In this document: one piece after another, positions 8,852 through 16,204 of the stretch
How positions within the stretch are numbered: position 1 is the stretch's first letter
Layout: every line of letters starts with the position of its first letter
From: Tolypothrix tenuis PCC 7101
GTDB lineage: Bacteria > Cyanobacteriota > Cyanobacteriia > Cyanobacteriales > Nostocaceae
Direction: 5' to 3'
DNA: 64,000 bases
Assembly (NCBI RefSeq): GCF_002368295.1
Contig: NZ_AP018248.1
Coordinates: 3,453,502 to 3,517,501, forward strand
The notes under the pieces: generated by a model
Databases searched by the model: none
What the model saw: the letters and a program-made list of their open reading frames with translations, nothing else
What the model was told of the DNA's origin: nothing
Made by a program: the position numbers and the translations under genes

Positions 8852-9550
8852 TTATTCCTCAATAGGGTTGACTTGAGCTCGATATAATAGTTTGTTGCCT
8901 TGTCGGTAACCAATGTTACAAACTTTAACTAGTTCTCCAGGTTGTGAACTTCCTTTTTTCAGTTGGTGCCATTGAGGATCGTAAGGTACTTCTTCATCTA
9001 CAGATGCGATCGCTTCTATTCCCCAAAGTTGTAATAATTTTTCTAATGGCTTTTGCACCAATGGTACAACTTTAATAGCTGCTAGCTGCTGATTCTCCTT
9101 TGCTCTCTGTGCTGCTGTGGGCCATTGCAATAATAAAGGTTCTAAGATTTGTATACTCGTCTGCTGAAACTCTTGCTGCAATAACTCTCGCTGTTGTGCT
9201 AACGCTAGTTGCGATCGCTCATATTCTCTTTTTAAATTATCAATTTCCTGTAATAAATTTTGCTCATCAGTTCTCAGTGCTGAGTTATGATTCCTGAGTC
9301 CTGAGTTACTTGAATTTTCTTCTTGCTCGCTTGAAACTGAAAAACTATTTACTAAATCATTTAATGTAATTTGTAGTGCTTGCGACAATTTAAGCAGTAT
9401 ATCTACTCGCATCTGCTTTACCTTTCCCTGACGCAGTCGCAAAATTTGGCGCTCTGACACACCAGCAGTACGACTCAGCTCTTTAAAACTGGAAATACCC
9501 ACTTGTTGCATTAAATCCTGCAACAAATGGGTGAAATTATTATTTGGCAT
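8852..9550 (-). CDS. XRE-type HTH protein fused to a GrpE-like domain
   Basis: A 232-residue protein. Residues about 10-70 form a Cro/C1-type helix-turn-helix (SFKELSRTAGVSERQILRLRQGKV...). A low-complexity linker (78-95) and a coiled coil (about 96-128) follow. The C-terminal 100 residues resemble the GrpE core and beta domain: IQILEPLLLQWPTAAQRA, then KPLEKLLQLWGIEAI, YDPQWHQL (compare FDPNLHEA in GrpE) and PGELVKVCNIGYRQG (compare PGTVVEVLQPGY). GrpE is the nucleotide exchange factor of DnaK, so this may couple DNA binding to Hsp70 function. The linker appears to derive from an intergenic repeat. It lies downstream of and codirectional with dps and srxA. Confidence 0.75.
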   Translation of the reverse strand: MPNNNFTHLLQDLMQQVGISSFKELSRTAGVSERQILRLRQGKVKQMRVDILLKLSQALQITLNDLVNSFSVSSEQEENSSNSGLRNHNSALRTDEQNLLQEIDNLKREYERSQLALAQQRELLQQEFQQTSIQILEPLLLQWPTAAQRAKENQQLAAIKVVPLVQKPLEKLLQLWGIEAIASVDEEVPYDPQWHQLKKGSSQPGELVKVCNIGYRQGNKLLYRAQVNPIEE

Positions 9551-9569
9551 TTGGTATTAGGTGTTTGGT

Positions 9570-9698
9570 GTTGGGTAATTGGTAATTGGTAATTGGTAAT
9601 TGGTAATTGGTAATAGAAAGTTCTTCCTCATGTCCCTCATCCCCAGTCCCCAATCCCCAGTCCCCAGTCCCCAGTCCCCAGTCCCCAGTCCCCAGTCC
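9570..9698. repeat. Tandem heptamer arrays abutting dps stop codon
   Basis: About six ggtaatt units, a short spacer, then about eight ccccagt-type units. The second array runs directly up to the dps stop codon, so dps has essentially no unique 3' untranslated sequence. Confidence 0.9.
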
Positions 9699-10184
9699 CT
9701 ATTCTTCCAACAAACTTCTCAGCATCCAAGCTGTCTTCTCATGTACTTGCATCCGTTGCGTTAGCAAATCGGCGGTAGGTTCGTCATTGACTTCATCGAC
9801 TACAGGAAAGACAGAACGCGCAGTTCTGACTACGGATTCTTGTCCTTCTACTAAGAGGCGAATCATTTCTGTAGCTTTAGGAACTCCAGGAGTTTCAGGA
9901 ATTGAACTAAGTTTTACATATTCACTGTATGTTCCAGGTGCGGGGTAGCCAAGTGCTCTGATGCGTTCGGCAATTAAATCCACTGCTAGGGCTAATTCTG
10001 TATACTGGGTCTCAAACATTAAGTGCAAGGTTTGGAACATTGGCCCAGTTACATTCCAATGGAAATTATGCGTTTTGAGATACAGGGTGTAGGTATCAGC
10101 CAACAGCCGAGACAATCCCTCAGCGATTTTAGCTCTACTAGCATCATCAATACCAATATTTAGAGTTTCTGGTTTAGATGGCAT
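9699..10184 (-). CDS. dps: Dps family DNA-protection / ferritin-like protein
   Basis: A 161-residue four-helix ferritin-like subunit. The ferroxidase ligands of the Dps inter-subunit site are visible: His in THNFHWNVTG, and the Asp/Glu pair in LAVDLIAERIRALG. The downstream MQVHEKTAWMLRSLLEE helix is typical of the family. Dps proteins assemble as dodecamers, oxidise ferrous iron with hydrogen peroxide and store ferric iron, limiting Fenton damage. It follows srxA on the same strand with a gap of about 80 bp, forming an oxidative-stress group. Heptamers of a ccccagt type start immediately after the stop. Confidence 0.93.
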   Translation of the reverse strand: MPSKPETLNIGIDDASRAKIAEGLSRLLADTYTLYLKTHNFHWNVTGPMFQTLHLMFETQYTELALAVDLIAERIRALGYPAPGTYSEYVKLSSIPETPGVPKATEMIRLLVEGQESVVRTARSVFPVVDEVNDEPTADLLTQRMQVHEKTAWMLRSLLEE

Positions 10185-10262
10185 AATTTTCTCCTAATCG
10201 GTTATTAAATTTAGTTGTCTGTTGTCTCTTGCTGCTTTTTTTGATTACCCATTGACATTGAA

Positions 10263-10526
10263 TCATGCTAAGTGCATCTTGAGAACGCTACGGGGAGCTT
10301 TACGGACTCTAGCTAAGATTGTTTCTTTACCTAGACGCTGGCAAGCTTCATACCTATGGCAACCTGAAAAGCCATAATAGAGTCCTTCTACTTCAAGGAC
10401 ATCAATAGGTTCTTGTTGTCCGATCGCAGCAATCGATTCCATTAAGGCTTGTACTTTCTGCGGATCGTTTCTCCGGGGCAACGGCCGCTTTATCTGGTTG
10501 AGTGGAATTTCTTGGATTTTAACCAT
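10263..10526 (-). CDS. srxA: Sulfiredoxin
   Basis: An 87-residue ParB/Srx-fold protein with the sulfiredoxin signature FSGCHRYEA, whose Cys reduces the sulfinic acid form of 2-Cys peroxiredoxins using ATP. The upstream PRRNDPQKVQALMESI segment carries the Arg, Asp and Lys positions typical of the active site. The short length and the GCHR motif separate it from ParB partition proteins, which lack this Cys. It is codirectional with dps and divergent from the SpoIID gene. Cyanobacterial srxA genes are known to respond to peroxide, but no regulator site was identified here. Confidence 0.93.
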   Translation of the reverse strand: MVKIQEIPLNQIKRPLPRRNDPQKVQALMESIAAIGQQEPIDVLEVEGLYYGFSGCHRYEACQRLGKETILARVRKAPRSVLKMHLA

Positions 10527-10636
10527 AAGGGTTTGTCTAGCTAATTCCCTTCTGTGACTATATATAAATCATAGTCGTTATGACTTCGTTTTGCAACCTT
10601 TGGGGCAAAACCGGTAATGGTATCATTGGAGCAATC

Positions 10637-12307
10637 ATGCGACAAAACCAATTCGTTACAAAGCAACGAGCAAACCTGCCCCAACGCCGCACAGCGAGGG
10701 ATAATCAGCTTTCTCATAAGATTTTGTACTGGCATTTCCCCCGGACTCTACTAATAGGGTTTTGCCTATTAGGGCTAACTGCGGCATCTGGCTCTGAGAG
10801 TAGAAGCAAGGATGTAGTATTAAAAATTGGGATTGTGCAAAGGTTTGGAGAGCAACCCACAGCCAAGCTGCAATTAGAACCAAGTAAAGGCGATCGCTTA
10901 AAGCTGAGATTTAAGACAGGTAACCGGGAGCAAACTTTAGTTACCCAAAACCCTGTCAAGCTAGAAATAGCAATGCAAGCTTTACCCCAAGCAGCAGTTG
11001 ATGAGGTATTAGTTTTAGGCACCTTCCGTACCTTTGAAACGGCTGAAGATAGCGCTCAAAAATGGCGCGAACAGGGAATAGAGGTAGAAATTGCCCAGCC
11101 GGAACGCTGGCAAGTTTGGGCAAAACGAGATGTTTACAATACTCCCTTACTAAGAAGGTTGCTATTGCAGAGCTTGCAAGCTTCCGATCAGAATAATCTG
11201 ATATACCTGGATACCAAAGTTTCCCAAAAAACGCCGTTAGTGAGTTGGGTAATCAATGGCAACCGCTACAGCCGGAATAATGTAAAAATTAGCACTGATA
11301 AAAATTTAATTCGGGTAAATAAAACTGAAAATCCTGATCAGGCTCGGCTTTATGCTGGTGAGATGAACTTACAGCCTAACGCTTATGGTACGTATACTCT
11401 GGTTAATCTAGTACCATTAGAAACATATTTGCGGGGTGTTGTCCCTAATGAAATTGGTGCCAATGCACCAAAGGCATCTTTGGAAGCACAAGCGATTCTA
11501 GCTCGTACTTATGTTTTAAGGAATTTACGTAGATTTGCGGTTGATGACTACGAATTATGTGCTGATACGCACTGCCAAGTTTATTATGGGTTAAATGGCG
11601 TAGCACCCAATACGGATAAAGCGATCGCAGCTACTAGGGGTATGGTGTTAACTTATCAAAACCAGCTAGTAGATGCTCTCTATTCCTCCACTACAGGCGG
11701 CGTGACTGCTTCTTTTAGCGATATTTGGAATGGGGATGATCGTCCTTATCTCAAGCCAGTAGTTGATGCTTCTTTGAATATCTGGGATTTATCTAAACAG
11801 AATTTAGCAGATGAAAATAACTTTCAGAAATTTATTACTCTTGAAAAAGGATTTAATGAAAGCGAGTGGGATCTATTTCGTTGGCGCAAAGAAAGCAGCA
11901 TAGAAGATATTACTAAGGACTTGCAGAAATTTTTGCGAGTGAAGAAAAGCCCCTACAGTAAATTGAAAAGTATTCAAGCCATGTCTGTAGTCAAGCGTTC
12001 TGCTAGCGGACGCATTCTCGATTTAGCCATCAAATCAGACATTGGTGTCTTCACTTTACATAAAGACGAAGTACGTAGCGCCTTTGCTGCTCCTATTAGC
12101 ACGCTATTTTATTTACAACCCCTCAACAAAGGCAAACCAGAACTGTGGGGATACGCCTTTGTGGGTGGAGGATTTGGACATGGAGTTGGCTTGAGTCAGA
12201 CTGGCGCGCAAAACCTAGCTAAGTTAGGTTGGTCAAACCAAAAAATTCTGCAATTCTATTATCCGGGAACGCAAGTCAAACTTCTCAGCGATGAAATTAA
12301 ACCGTAA
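10637..12307 (+). CDS. SpoIID/LytB domain protein
   Basis: A 556-residue protein when started at the ATG that gives MRQNQFVTK; an in-frame ATG at 10580 adds 19 residues. A basic N-terminus and hydrophobic segment (LLIGFCLLGLTAA) indicate export or membrane anchoring. An N-terminal region with SPOR-like character (LGTFRTFETAEDSAQKWREQGIEVEI) precedes the SpoIID domain, which contains LVPLETYLRGVVPNEIG, the catalytic-site region SSTTGGVTASFSDIW, and the terminal GGGFGHGVGLSQTGAQNLA. SpoIID enzymes are lytic transglycosylases acting on denuded glycan strands. The cell-wall role is likely but not proven for cyanobacterial members. Confidence 0.88.
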   Translation: MRQNQFVTKQRANLPQRRTARDNQLSHKILYWHFPRTLLIGFCLLGLTAASGSESRSKDVVLKIGIVQRFGEQPTAKLQLEPSKGDRLKLRFKTGNREQTLVTQNPVKLEIAMQALPQAAVDEVLVLGTFRTFETAEDSAQKWREQGIEVEIAQPERWQVWAKRDVYNTPLLRRLLLQSLQASDQNNLIYLDTKVSQKTPLVSWVINGNRYSRNNVKISTDKNLIRVNKTENPDQARLYAGEMNLQPNAYGTYTLVNLVPLETYLRGVVPNEIGANAPKASLEAQAILARTYVLRNLRRFAVDDYELCADTHCQVYYGLNGVAPNTDKAIAATRGMVLTYQNQLVDALYSSTTGGVTASFSDIWNGDDRPYLKPVVDASLNIWDLSKQNLADENNFQKFITLEKGFNESEWDLFRWRKESSIEDITKDLQKFLRVKKSPYSKLKSIQAMSVVKRSASGRILDLAIKSDIGVFTLHKDEVRSAFAAPISTLFYLQPLNKGKPELWGYAFVGGGFGHGVGLSQTGAQNLAKLGWSNQKILQFYYPGTQVKLLSDEIKP

Positions 12308-12321
12308 AACTGTTGTTGAGT

Positions 12322-12345
12322 AGAGACGCGATTAATCGCGTCTCT
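12322..12345. terminator. Perfect palindrome after SpoIID gene
   Basis: A 24-nt perfect palindrome (agagacgcgatt and its complement) lies 15 bp after the stop and is followed by a few T residues. It can act as a hairpin terminator, but the same palindrome is also a common dispersed repeat in cyanobacteria. Confidence 0.55.
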
Positions 12346-12355
12346 GCAACTTTTA

Positions 12356-12452
12356 CCGCCTGAGTATTCATCTAGAGGCTGCGCGTTTGATTGCAGCACT
12401 AGATGAATGCGGGAATTAAATCAACCTTTTAACAGATTTGTGATTCAGGCGG
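12356..12452. repeat. Nested inverted repeats 3' of ferredoxin gene
   Basis: Outer arms ccgcctga (12356-12363) and tcaggcgg (12445-12452) enclose inner arms attcatctag (12366-12375) and ctagatgaat (12399-12408). The structure sits immediately downstream of petF and could stabilise or end its transcript. Confidence 0.6.
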
Positions 12453-12459
12453 CTAATTC

Positions 12460-12759
12460 TTAGTACAGTTCTTCTTCTTTGTGAGTTTCGATGGTGCAAT
12501 CAGACGTTGGATAAGCGACACAGGTCAGAACATATCCAGCTTCAATTTGATCGTCATCTAAGAAAGACTGATCGCCTTGGTCAATAGTACCTTTTACGAG
12601 TTTACCTGCACAGGTAGAGCAAGCACCAGCGCGGCAAGAATAGGGTAGGTCAAGACCAGCTTCTTCAGCAGCGTCTAGAATATAAGTATCGCTATCAACG
12701 TCAATTGTTGTGTTAATGCCTTCAGCTTCGCTGACTAATGTTACTTTGTAAGTCGCCAT
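12460..12759 (-). CDS. petF: Plant-type [2Fe-2S] ferredoxin
   Basis: A 99-residue photosynthetic ferredoxin, nearly collinear with Anabaena ferredoxin I. Cluster ligands are in CRAGACSTC and the distal LTCVAYPTSD; the C-terminus ends THKEEELY as usual. It carries electrons from photosystem I to FNR, nitrite reductase, thioredoxin reductase and others. The start at MATYKVTL is preceded by AGAGG at suitable spacing; an upstream in-frame start would add eight residues that do not belong to the family. It is monocistronic, with a long upstream region. Confidence 0.97.
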   Translation of the reverse strand: MATYKVTLVSEAEGINTTIDVDSDTYILDAAEEAGLDLPYSCRAGACSTCAGKLVKGTIDQGDQSFLDDDQIEAGYVLTCVAYPTSDCTIETHKEEELY

Positions 12760-13040
12760 TTCAGTAATCCTCTCTTTTTGCAAACGGCAGTATAAGTTAT
12801 CCTAAAGCAAAGGTAGGCAAAGCCCACGGCTGCTCTTATGGGATTAGCCGCATTTAAAATTTGCTTCAATTCTGATACTACGAGAAAAAGAAAAGGATGT
12901 AACTGGAATTTGTCCGCGATTAGTAATGAAATTTAGTTATTTAATCCTAATAAGTTTTGCTTATATATTTAATCCCTTATTAAGGCTGTTATTAGAAAAA
13001 GTTATCGTTACTCTCAACAAAGATCAATGATTTGATGGCG

Positions 13041-13096
13041 GGGCATTGGGCATGGGGCATTGGGCATTGGGCATTGGGCATTGGGCATTGGGCATG
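13041..13096. repeat. Heptamer array (gcattgg type)
   Basis: About seven gcattgg units, with gcatggg variants at the ends. Non-coding. Confidence 0.85.
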
Positions 13097-13144
13097 GGAA
13101 AGACAGATTGTTAGGTATTTCCAAGGAATAAATTATTCCATCTT

Positions 13145-13200
13145 GTGGGGCGGGCATCTTGCCCGCCACATAAACTGGGCGGACAAGATGTCCACCCCAC
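13145..13200. repeat. Inverted repeat with ~24-bp arms
   Basis: Arms at 13145-13168 and 13177-13200 pair with few mismatches, and each arm also contains a small internal palindrome around catcttg. This is a family of G/C-rich dispersed hairpins seen in many cyanobacterial genomes; no protein-coding content. Confidence 0.8.
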
Positions 13201-13375
13201 AATAAATACTGGGATATTTTTTTATTTGAAAGTCCCTTATGCTGGGTTGTGCAAAAGCTGACAATCGTTCCTTGATGGTATAAGCCCCCCTTTCCCTTTT
13301 CCCTCGCCCCACCTTTGGGTTTGAGTCCCACGCCACAGACATTCCCTGTTGCCCGTTAATCCAAAATCCTCTCTT

Positions 13376-13414
13376 GGAAAGTCTGAGCGGAGGTTTCCTC
13401 CGCTCAGACTTTCC
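13376..13414. repeat. Perfect 18-bp hairpin
   Basis: Arms 13376-13393 and 13397-13414 are perfectly complementary with a 3-nt loop (ttt). The arms are GC-rich in the middle. There is no following T-run, so it is not a standard terminator. Confidence 0.85.
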
Positions 13415-13696
13415 GCAAAATCTAAAATTGTTTGACGTGGAGATACTCGGTTTTTTCAGGACTTCTACAAAACCTTGCTTTACGTCCAACCCGCAGGATA
13501 TGGTATCGTTATTTGCGCCGTCTAAAATCTCTGTATGTAATTAGCTTTATAGGCGGAATAACTTTGAAGAGTGCTGAGTTAGAATACCGCCCACAAGGAA
13601 GTTTACTTTTATCCTGGGGTTCAGTAGTTCCCAATAACGGAAAACCCGTCTTTTGGGCTACTTCACTAATTACATGAGTTTGAGTACTTTTTCTGC

Positions 13697-13728
13697 ACTC
13701 AGGACTCAGGACTCACTGCTCAGTACTG
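13697..13728. repeat. actcagg-type short repeat
   Basis: Tandem actcagg units with an actgctcagt end. It lies in the untranslated region before bvdR and is related to the sequence embedded in the XRE-GrpE gene at 9274-9310. Confidence 0.75.
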
Positions 13729-13772
13729 GCTTTACCCATACAGAAAAACTACAAACAGAACTAGTAACTGTC

Positions 13773-14777
13773 ATGTACAATTCCGAGGCATCTTCAAAAA
13801 CAGCAAAAGTGCGGGTAGGGCTGGTTGGTACAGGGTATGCGGCAAAGTTTCGCAGTGAGGCTTTGTTGCATGATGCGCGATCGCATTTAGTGGCGATCGC
13901 GGGCAATGAATTAGCAAATACGGAAGCCTTCGCGCAACAATACCAGGCTGAAGCTGTGAGTTCTTGGGAACAGCTAGTAGAAAGAGACGATATCGATTTG
14001 GTTATTATTTCCACCATTAACCGAGATCATGGAACGATCGCTCGTGCTGCCCTCACTCATGGCAAACACGTGATTGTAGAATATCCCTTAGCTTTGGATG
14101 TCGTAGAAGCTCAGGAAATTATCGCTTTAGCCAAAGCCAACAACAAAGTATTACACGTTGAACATATTGAAATTTTAGGTGGACTGCATCAAGCTTTACG
14201 GCAACACATAGAGAAAGTGGGGCATATCTTTTATGTTCGCTACAGCACAGTTACTCCACTGCATCCAGCACCCCGCAAATGGACTTATAACCATGAGTTT
14301 TTCGGTTTTCCGCTAATGGGTGCGCTTTCGCGATTACATCGCCTCACAGATTTATTTGGTGAAGTCTTTTCAGTGAATTGCCATCAACGCTTTTGGCAAA
14401 CAGAAACAGACTATTTTCAAACCTGTTTTTGCATTGCACAATTGTGCTTTACTAGTGGATTATTAGCGCAAGTAGTTTATGGTAAAGGCGAAACCCTGTG
14501 GCAACAAGAACGCAAATTTGAAGTTCATGGTGAACAAGGCGGATTAATTTTTGAAGGCGAAAAAGGATTGTTTGTGCAAGCAGGGGAAACAACACCCATA
14601 GAAGTTGGAACCCGTCGGGGTTTATTTGCTAAAGACACTACTATGGTGTTAGATCATATTCTTGATGGCACGCCTTTATATGTCACTCCAGAACAGAGCT
14701 TATACACCTTAAAGGTTGCTGAAGCTGCCAGACGAGCTGCGGATACAGGCTTAACTATATTTATCAAAGATATTTAA
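13773..14777 (+). CDS. bvdR: Biliverdin reductase (Gfo/Idh/MocA family)
   Basis: A 334-residue NAD(P)-dependent reductase. The Rossmann motif VGLVGTGYAAKF is followed by ISTINRDHG and KHVIVEYPLAL. The segment LHVEHIEILGGLHQALRQHI, then YVRYSTVTPLHPAPRKWTY and GALSRLHRLTDLFGEV, closely follows the biliverdin reductase BvdR of Synechocystis (328 residues), distinguishing it from generic sugar dehydrogenases. It reduces biliverdin IXalpha to bilirubin, in bilin turnover connected to phycobilisomes. The ATG at 13773 was chosen because upstream in-frame sequence consists of an actcagg repeat. It precedes map by 17 bp, so the two are probably cotranscribed. Confidence 0.88.
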   Translation: MYNSEASSKTAKVRVGLVGTGYAAKFRSEALLHDARSHLVAIAGNELANTEAFAQQYQAEAVSSWEQLVERDDIDLVIISTINRDHGTIARAALTHGKHVIVEYPLALDVVEAQEIIALAKANNKVLHVEHIEILGGLHQALRQHIEKVGHIFYVRYSTVTPLHPAPRKWTYNHEFFGFPLMGALSRLHRLTDLFGEVFSVNCHQRFWQTETDYFQTCFCIAQLCFTSGLLAQVVYGKGETLWQQERKFEVHGEQGGLIFEGEKGLFVQAGETTPIEVGTRRGLFAKDTTMVLDHILDGTPLYVTPEQSLYTLKVAEAARRAADTGLTIFIKDI

Positions 14778-14794
14778 GACATTAACTAAACTCT

Positions 14795-15556
14795 ATGAGA
14801 ACCGAAACAATCGTTATTTTATCTCAACGTGAAATCGAAAAGATGCGGAAGGCGGGACGTTTAGCAGCCCAGCTTTTACAGCATCTCGAACCAATGGTGA
14901 AGCCTGGGGTGAGTACTCAAGAACTTAATGATGAAGCCGAACGCTGGACACAAGCACATGGAGCCAAAAGCGCACCTTTAGGTTACAAAGGCTTTCCCAA
15001 ATCTATTTGTACAAGTGTGAATGAGGTGATTTGTCACGGCATTCCCAATGTTAAACAAATTCTCCGGGATGGTGACATTATTAACATTGATGTTACGCCA
15101 ATTGTTGATGGTTACCACGGCGATACATCGAAGACATTCTTAGTAGGTAATCCTGCACCAAAGACGAAAAAATTGGTAGAAGTGACAGAGGAATGTCTGC
15201 TGCGAGGAATTGCGGAAGTCAAACCAGGTGCGCGCATTGGCGATATTGGTGCAGCCATTCAAGAGTATGCAGAAGCACAAGGCTTTTCTGTAGTGCGTGA
15301 TTTTGTCGGACATGGCATTAGTAACGTATTTCACACTGCGCCAGATATTCCCCACTATGGTACACGTGGCAAAGGTAAAAAGCTGAGAGCAGGGATGGTA
15401 TTTACAATTGAGCCAATGATTAACGAAGGTACTTGGGAAGTTGAAGTTCTCAGCGATAAGTGGACAGCGGTGACGCGCGATCGCAAACTTTCAGCACAGT
15501 TTGAACATACGATTGCTGTGACTGAAGATGGTGTGGAGATTCTCACTGCACTTTAG
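14795..15556 (+). CDS. map: Methionine aminopeptidase, type I
   Basis: A 253-residue M24 peptidase that removes the initiator Met from nascent proteins. Metal ligands of the pita-bread fold are visible: Asp in INIDVTPIVDGYHGDTS (two Asp), His in VGHGISNVFH, Glu in TIEPMI, and Glu in AQFEHTIAVT. The length matches type Ia enzymes without an N-terminal zinc extension. It lies 17 bp after bvdR on the same strand. Many cyanobacteria have several map paralogs, so this may not be the only copy. Confidence 0.95.
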   Translation: MRTETIVILSQREIEKMRKAGRLAAQLLQHLEPMVKPGVSTQELNDEAERWTQAHGAKSAPLGYKGFPKSICTSVNEVICHGIPNVKQILRDGDIINIDVTPIVDGYHGDTSKTFLVGNPAPKTKKLVEVTEECLLRGIAEVKPGARIGDIGAAIQEYAEAQGFSVVRDFVGHGISNVFHTAPDIPHYGTRGKGKKLRAGMVFTIEPMINEGTWEVEVLSDKWTAVTRDRKLSAQFEHTIAVTEDGVEILTAL

Positions 15557-15557
15557 G

Positions 15558-15600
15558 GAATTGGTAATTGGTAATTGGTAATTGGTAATTGGTAATTGGC
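15558..15600. repeat. ggtaatt heptamer array (left flank)
   Basis: About five ggtaatt units directly after map. It is inverted relative to the array at 16137-16204, so the two bracket the four-helix-bundle gene. Confidence 0.9.
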
Positions 15601-15603
15601 TGT

Positions 15604-15972
15604 TTAGTCATTACCATTGCCAATTGAATTTAAGTAAGCATTGAGCTTAGGGGATAATTCTTCGATGATTGGTTTGAGAATATTTACTTGTTCATTTGTT
15701 AAGAGATTTCGCCTATAAGCTAGTCGCATCCAATGAATTGTTTCATTCATCGAACCTCTAGCAATTTTCACAAATCTTTTATTATCTTGAAAGTTATAAC
15801 GTCCTCTTCCCTCTGCAATATTGGCTCCAATACTATCTGCTGCTCGTATAATCTGTTTGCCAATTGTATCTTTCGGAAAATTATCCCATCTTAAAACTAT
15901 TTTCCAAATTTCATTACCTAACTTTTCAGATAATTTATAAACCTGTAAATCTTCAAAATCAGGCCGCCCCAT
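15604..15972 (-). CDS. Four-helix-bundle protein (23S rRNA intervening-sequence family)
   Basis: A 122-residue protein from the start MGRPDFEDLQVYKLSEKL; an upstream ATG adds 11 residues not typical of the family. Hallmarks are DFEDLQVYK, QIIRAADSIGANIAEGRGR and FVKIARGSMNETIHWM. These short helical-bundle proteins were first noted inside 23S rRNA intervening sequences and occur as stand-alone genes in mobile contexts, including near diversity-generating retroelements; none is seen here. Function is unknown. Inverted heptamer arrays flank the gene on both sides, which suggests a cassette-like insertion. Confidence 0.88.
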   Translation of the reverse strand: MGRPDFEDLQVYKLSEKLGNEIWKIVLRWDNFPKDTIGKQIIRAADSIGANIAEGRGRYNFQDNKRFVKIARGSMNETIHWMRLAYRRNLLTNEQVNILKPIIEELSPKLNAYLNSIGNGND

Positions 15973-16136
15973 ATTATTTCTCCAATAACTAATCACCCAT
16001 TGCACTACTTATAGTTTTCCCAGAAAAATACCTAATCTTGCCTCAGTATGCCCGTAAAATGAAAATTTATTTCAAGTAGTGGAAGGGGAAAAGGCAAGAG
16101 TCAAAGGGAAAATTGCAGAGGAGTCATCACAACTCC

Positions 16137-16204
16137 TCTTTACCAATTACCAATTACCAATTACCAATTACCAATTACCAATTACCAATCACCAATTACC
16201 AATT
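16137..16204. repeat. ccaatta heptamer array (right flank)
   Basis: About nine ccaatta units, complementary to the array at 15558-15600. Its last bases supply the stop codon of the pentapeptide-repeat gene. Confidence 0.9.

Larger units (their letters stand above)
12760..13772. other. Repeat-rich 1-kb intergenic region
   Basis: Between petF and bvdR there is no convincing gene. The petF promoter must lie near 12760-12900. The rest holds a heptamer array and two long inverted repeats (listed separately), plus a short open frame at 13432-13677 that resembles nothing recognised. Confidence 0.6.

Noticed and set aside
10263..10526. ParB-like partition protein
   Set aside because: The FSGCHRYEA motif with catalytic Cys and the 87-residue length identify sulfiredoxin rather than ParB.
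13014..13331. 105-residue frame over gcattgg heptamers
   Set aside because: Composed of heptamers and the inverted repeat at 13145-13200; low-complexity translation.
13432..13677. 81-residue frame upstream of bvdR
   Set aside because: No recognisable family, no clear ribosome-binding site, and it overlaps repeat-derived sequence.
13773..14777. Generic sugar dehydrogenase of the Gfo/Idh/MocA family
   Set aside because: Several long motifs follow Synechocystis BvdR specifically, so biliverdin reductase is preferred.
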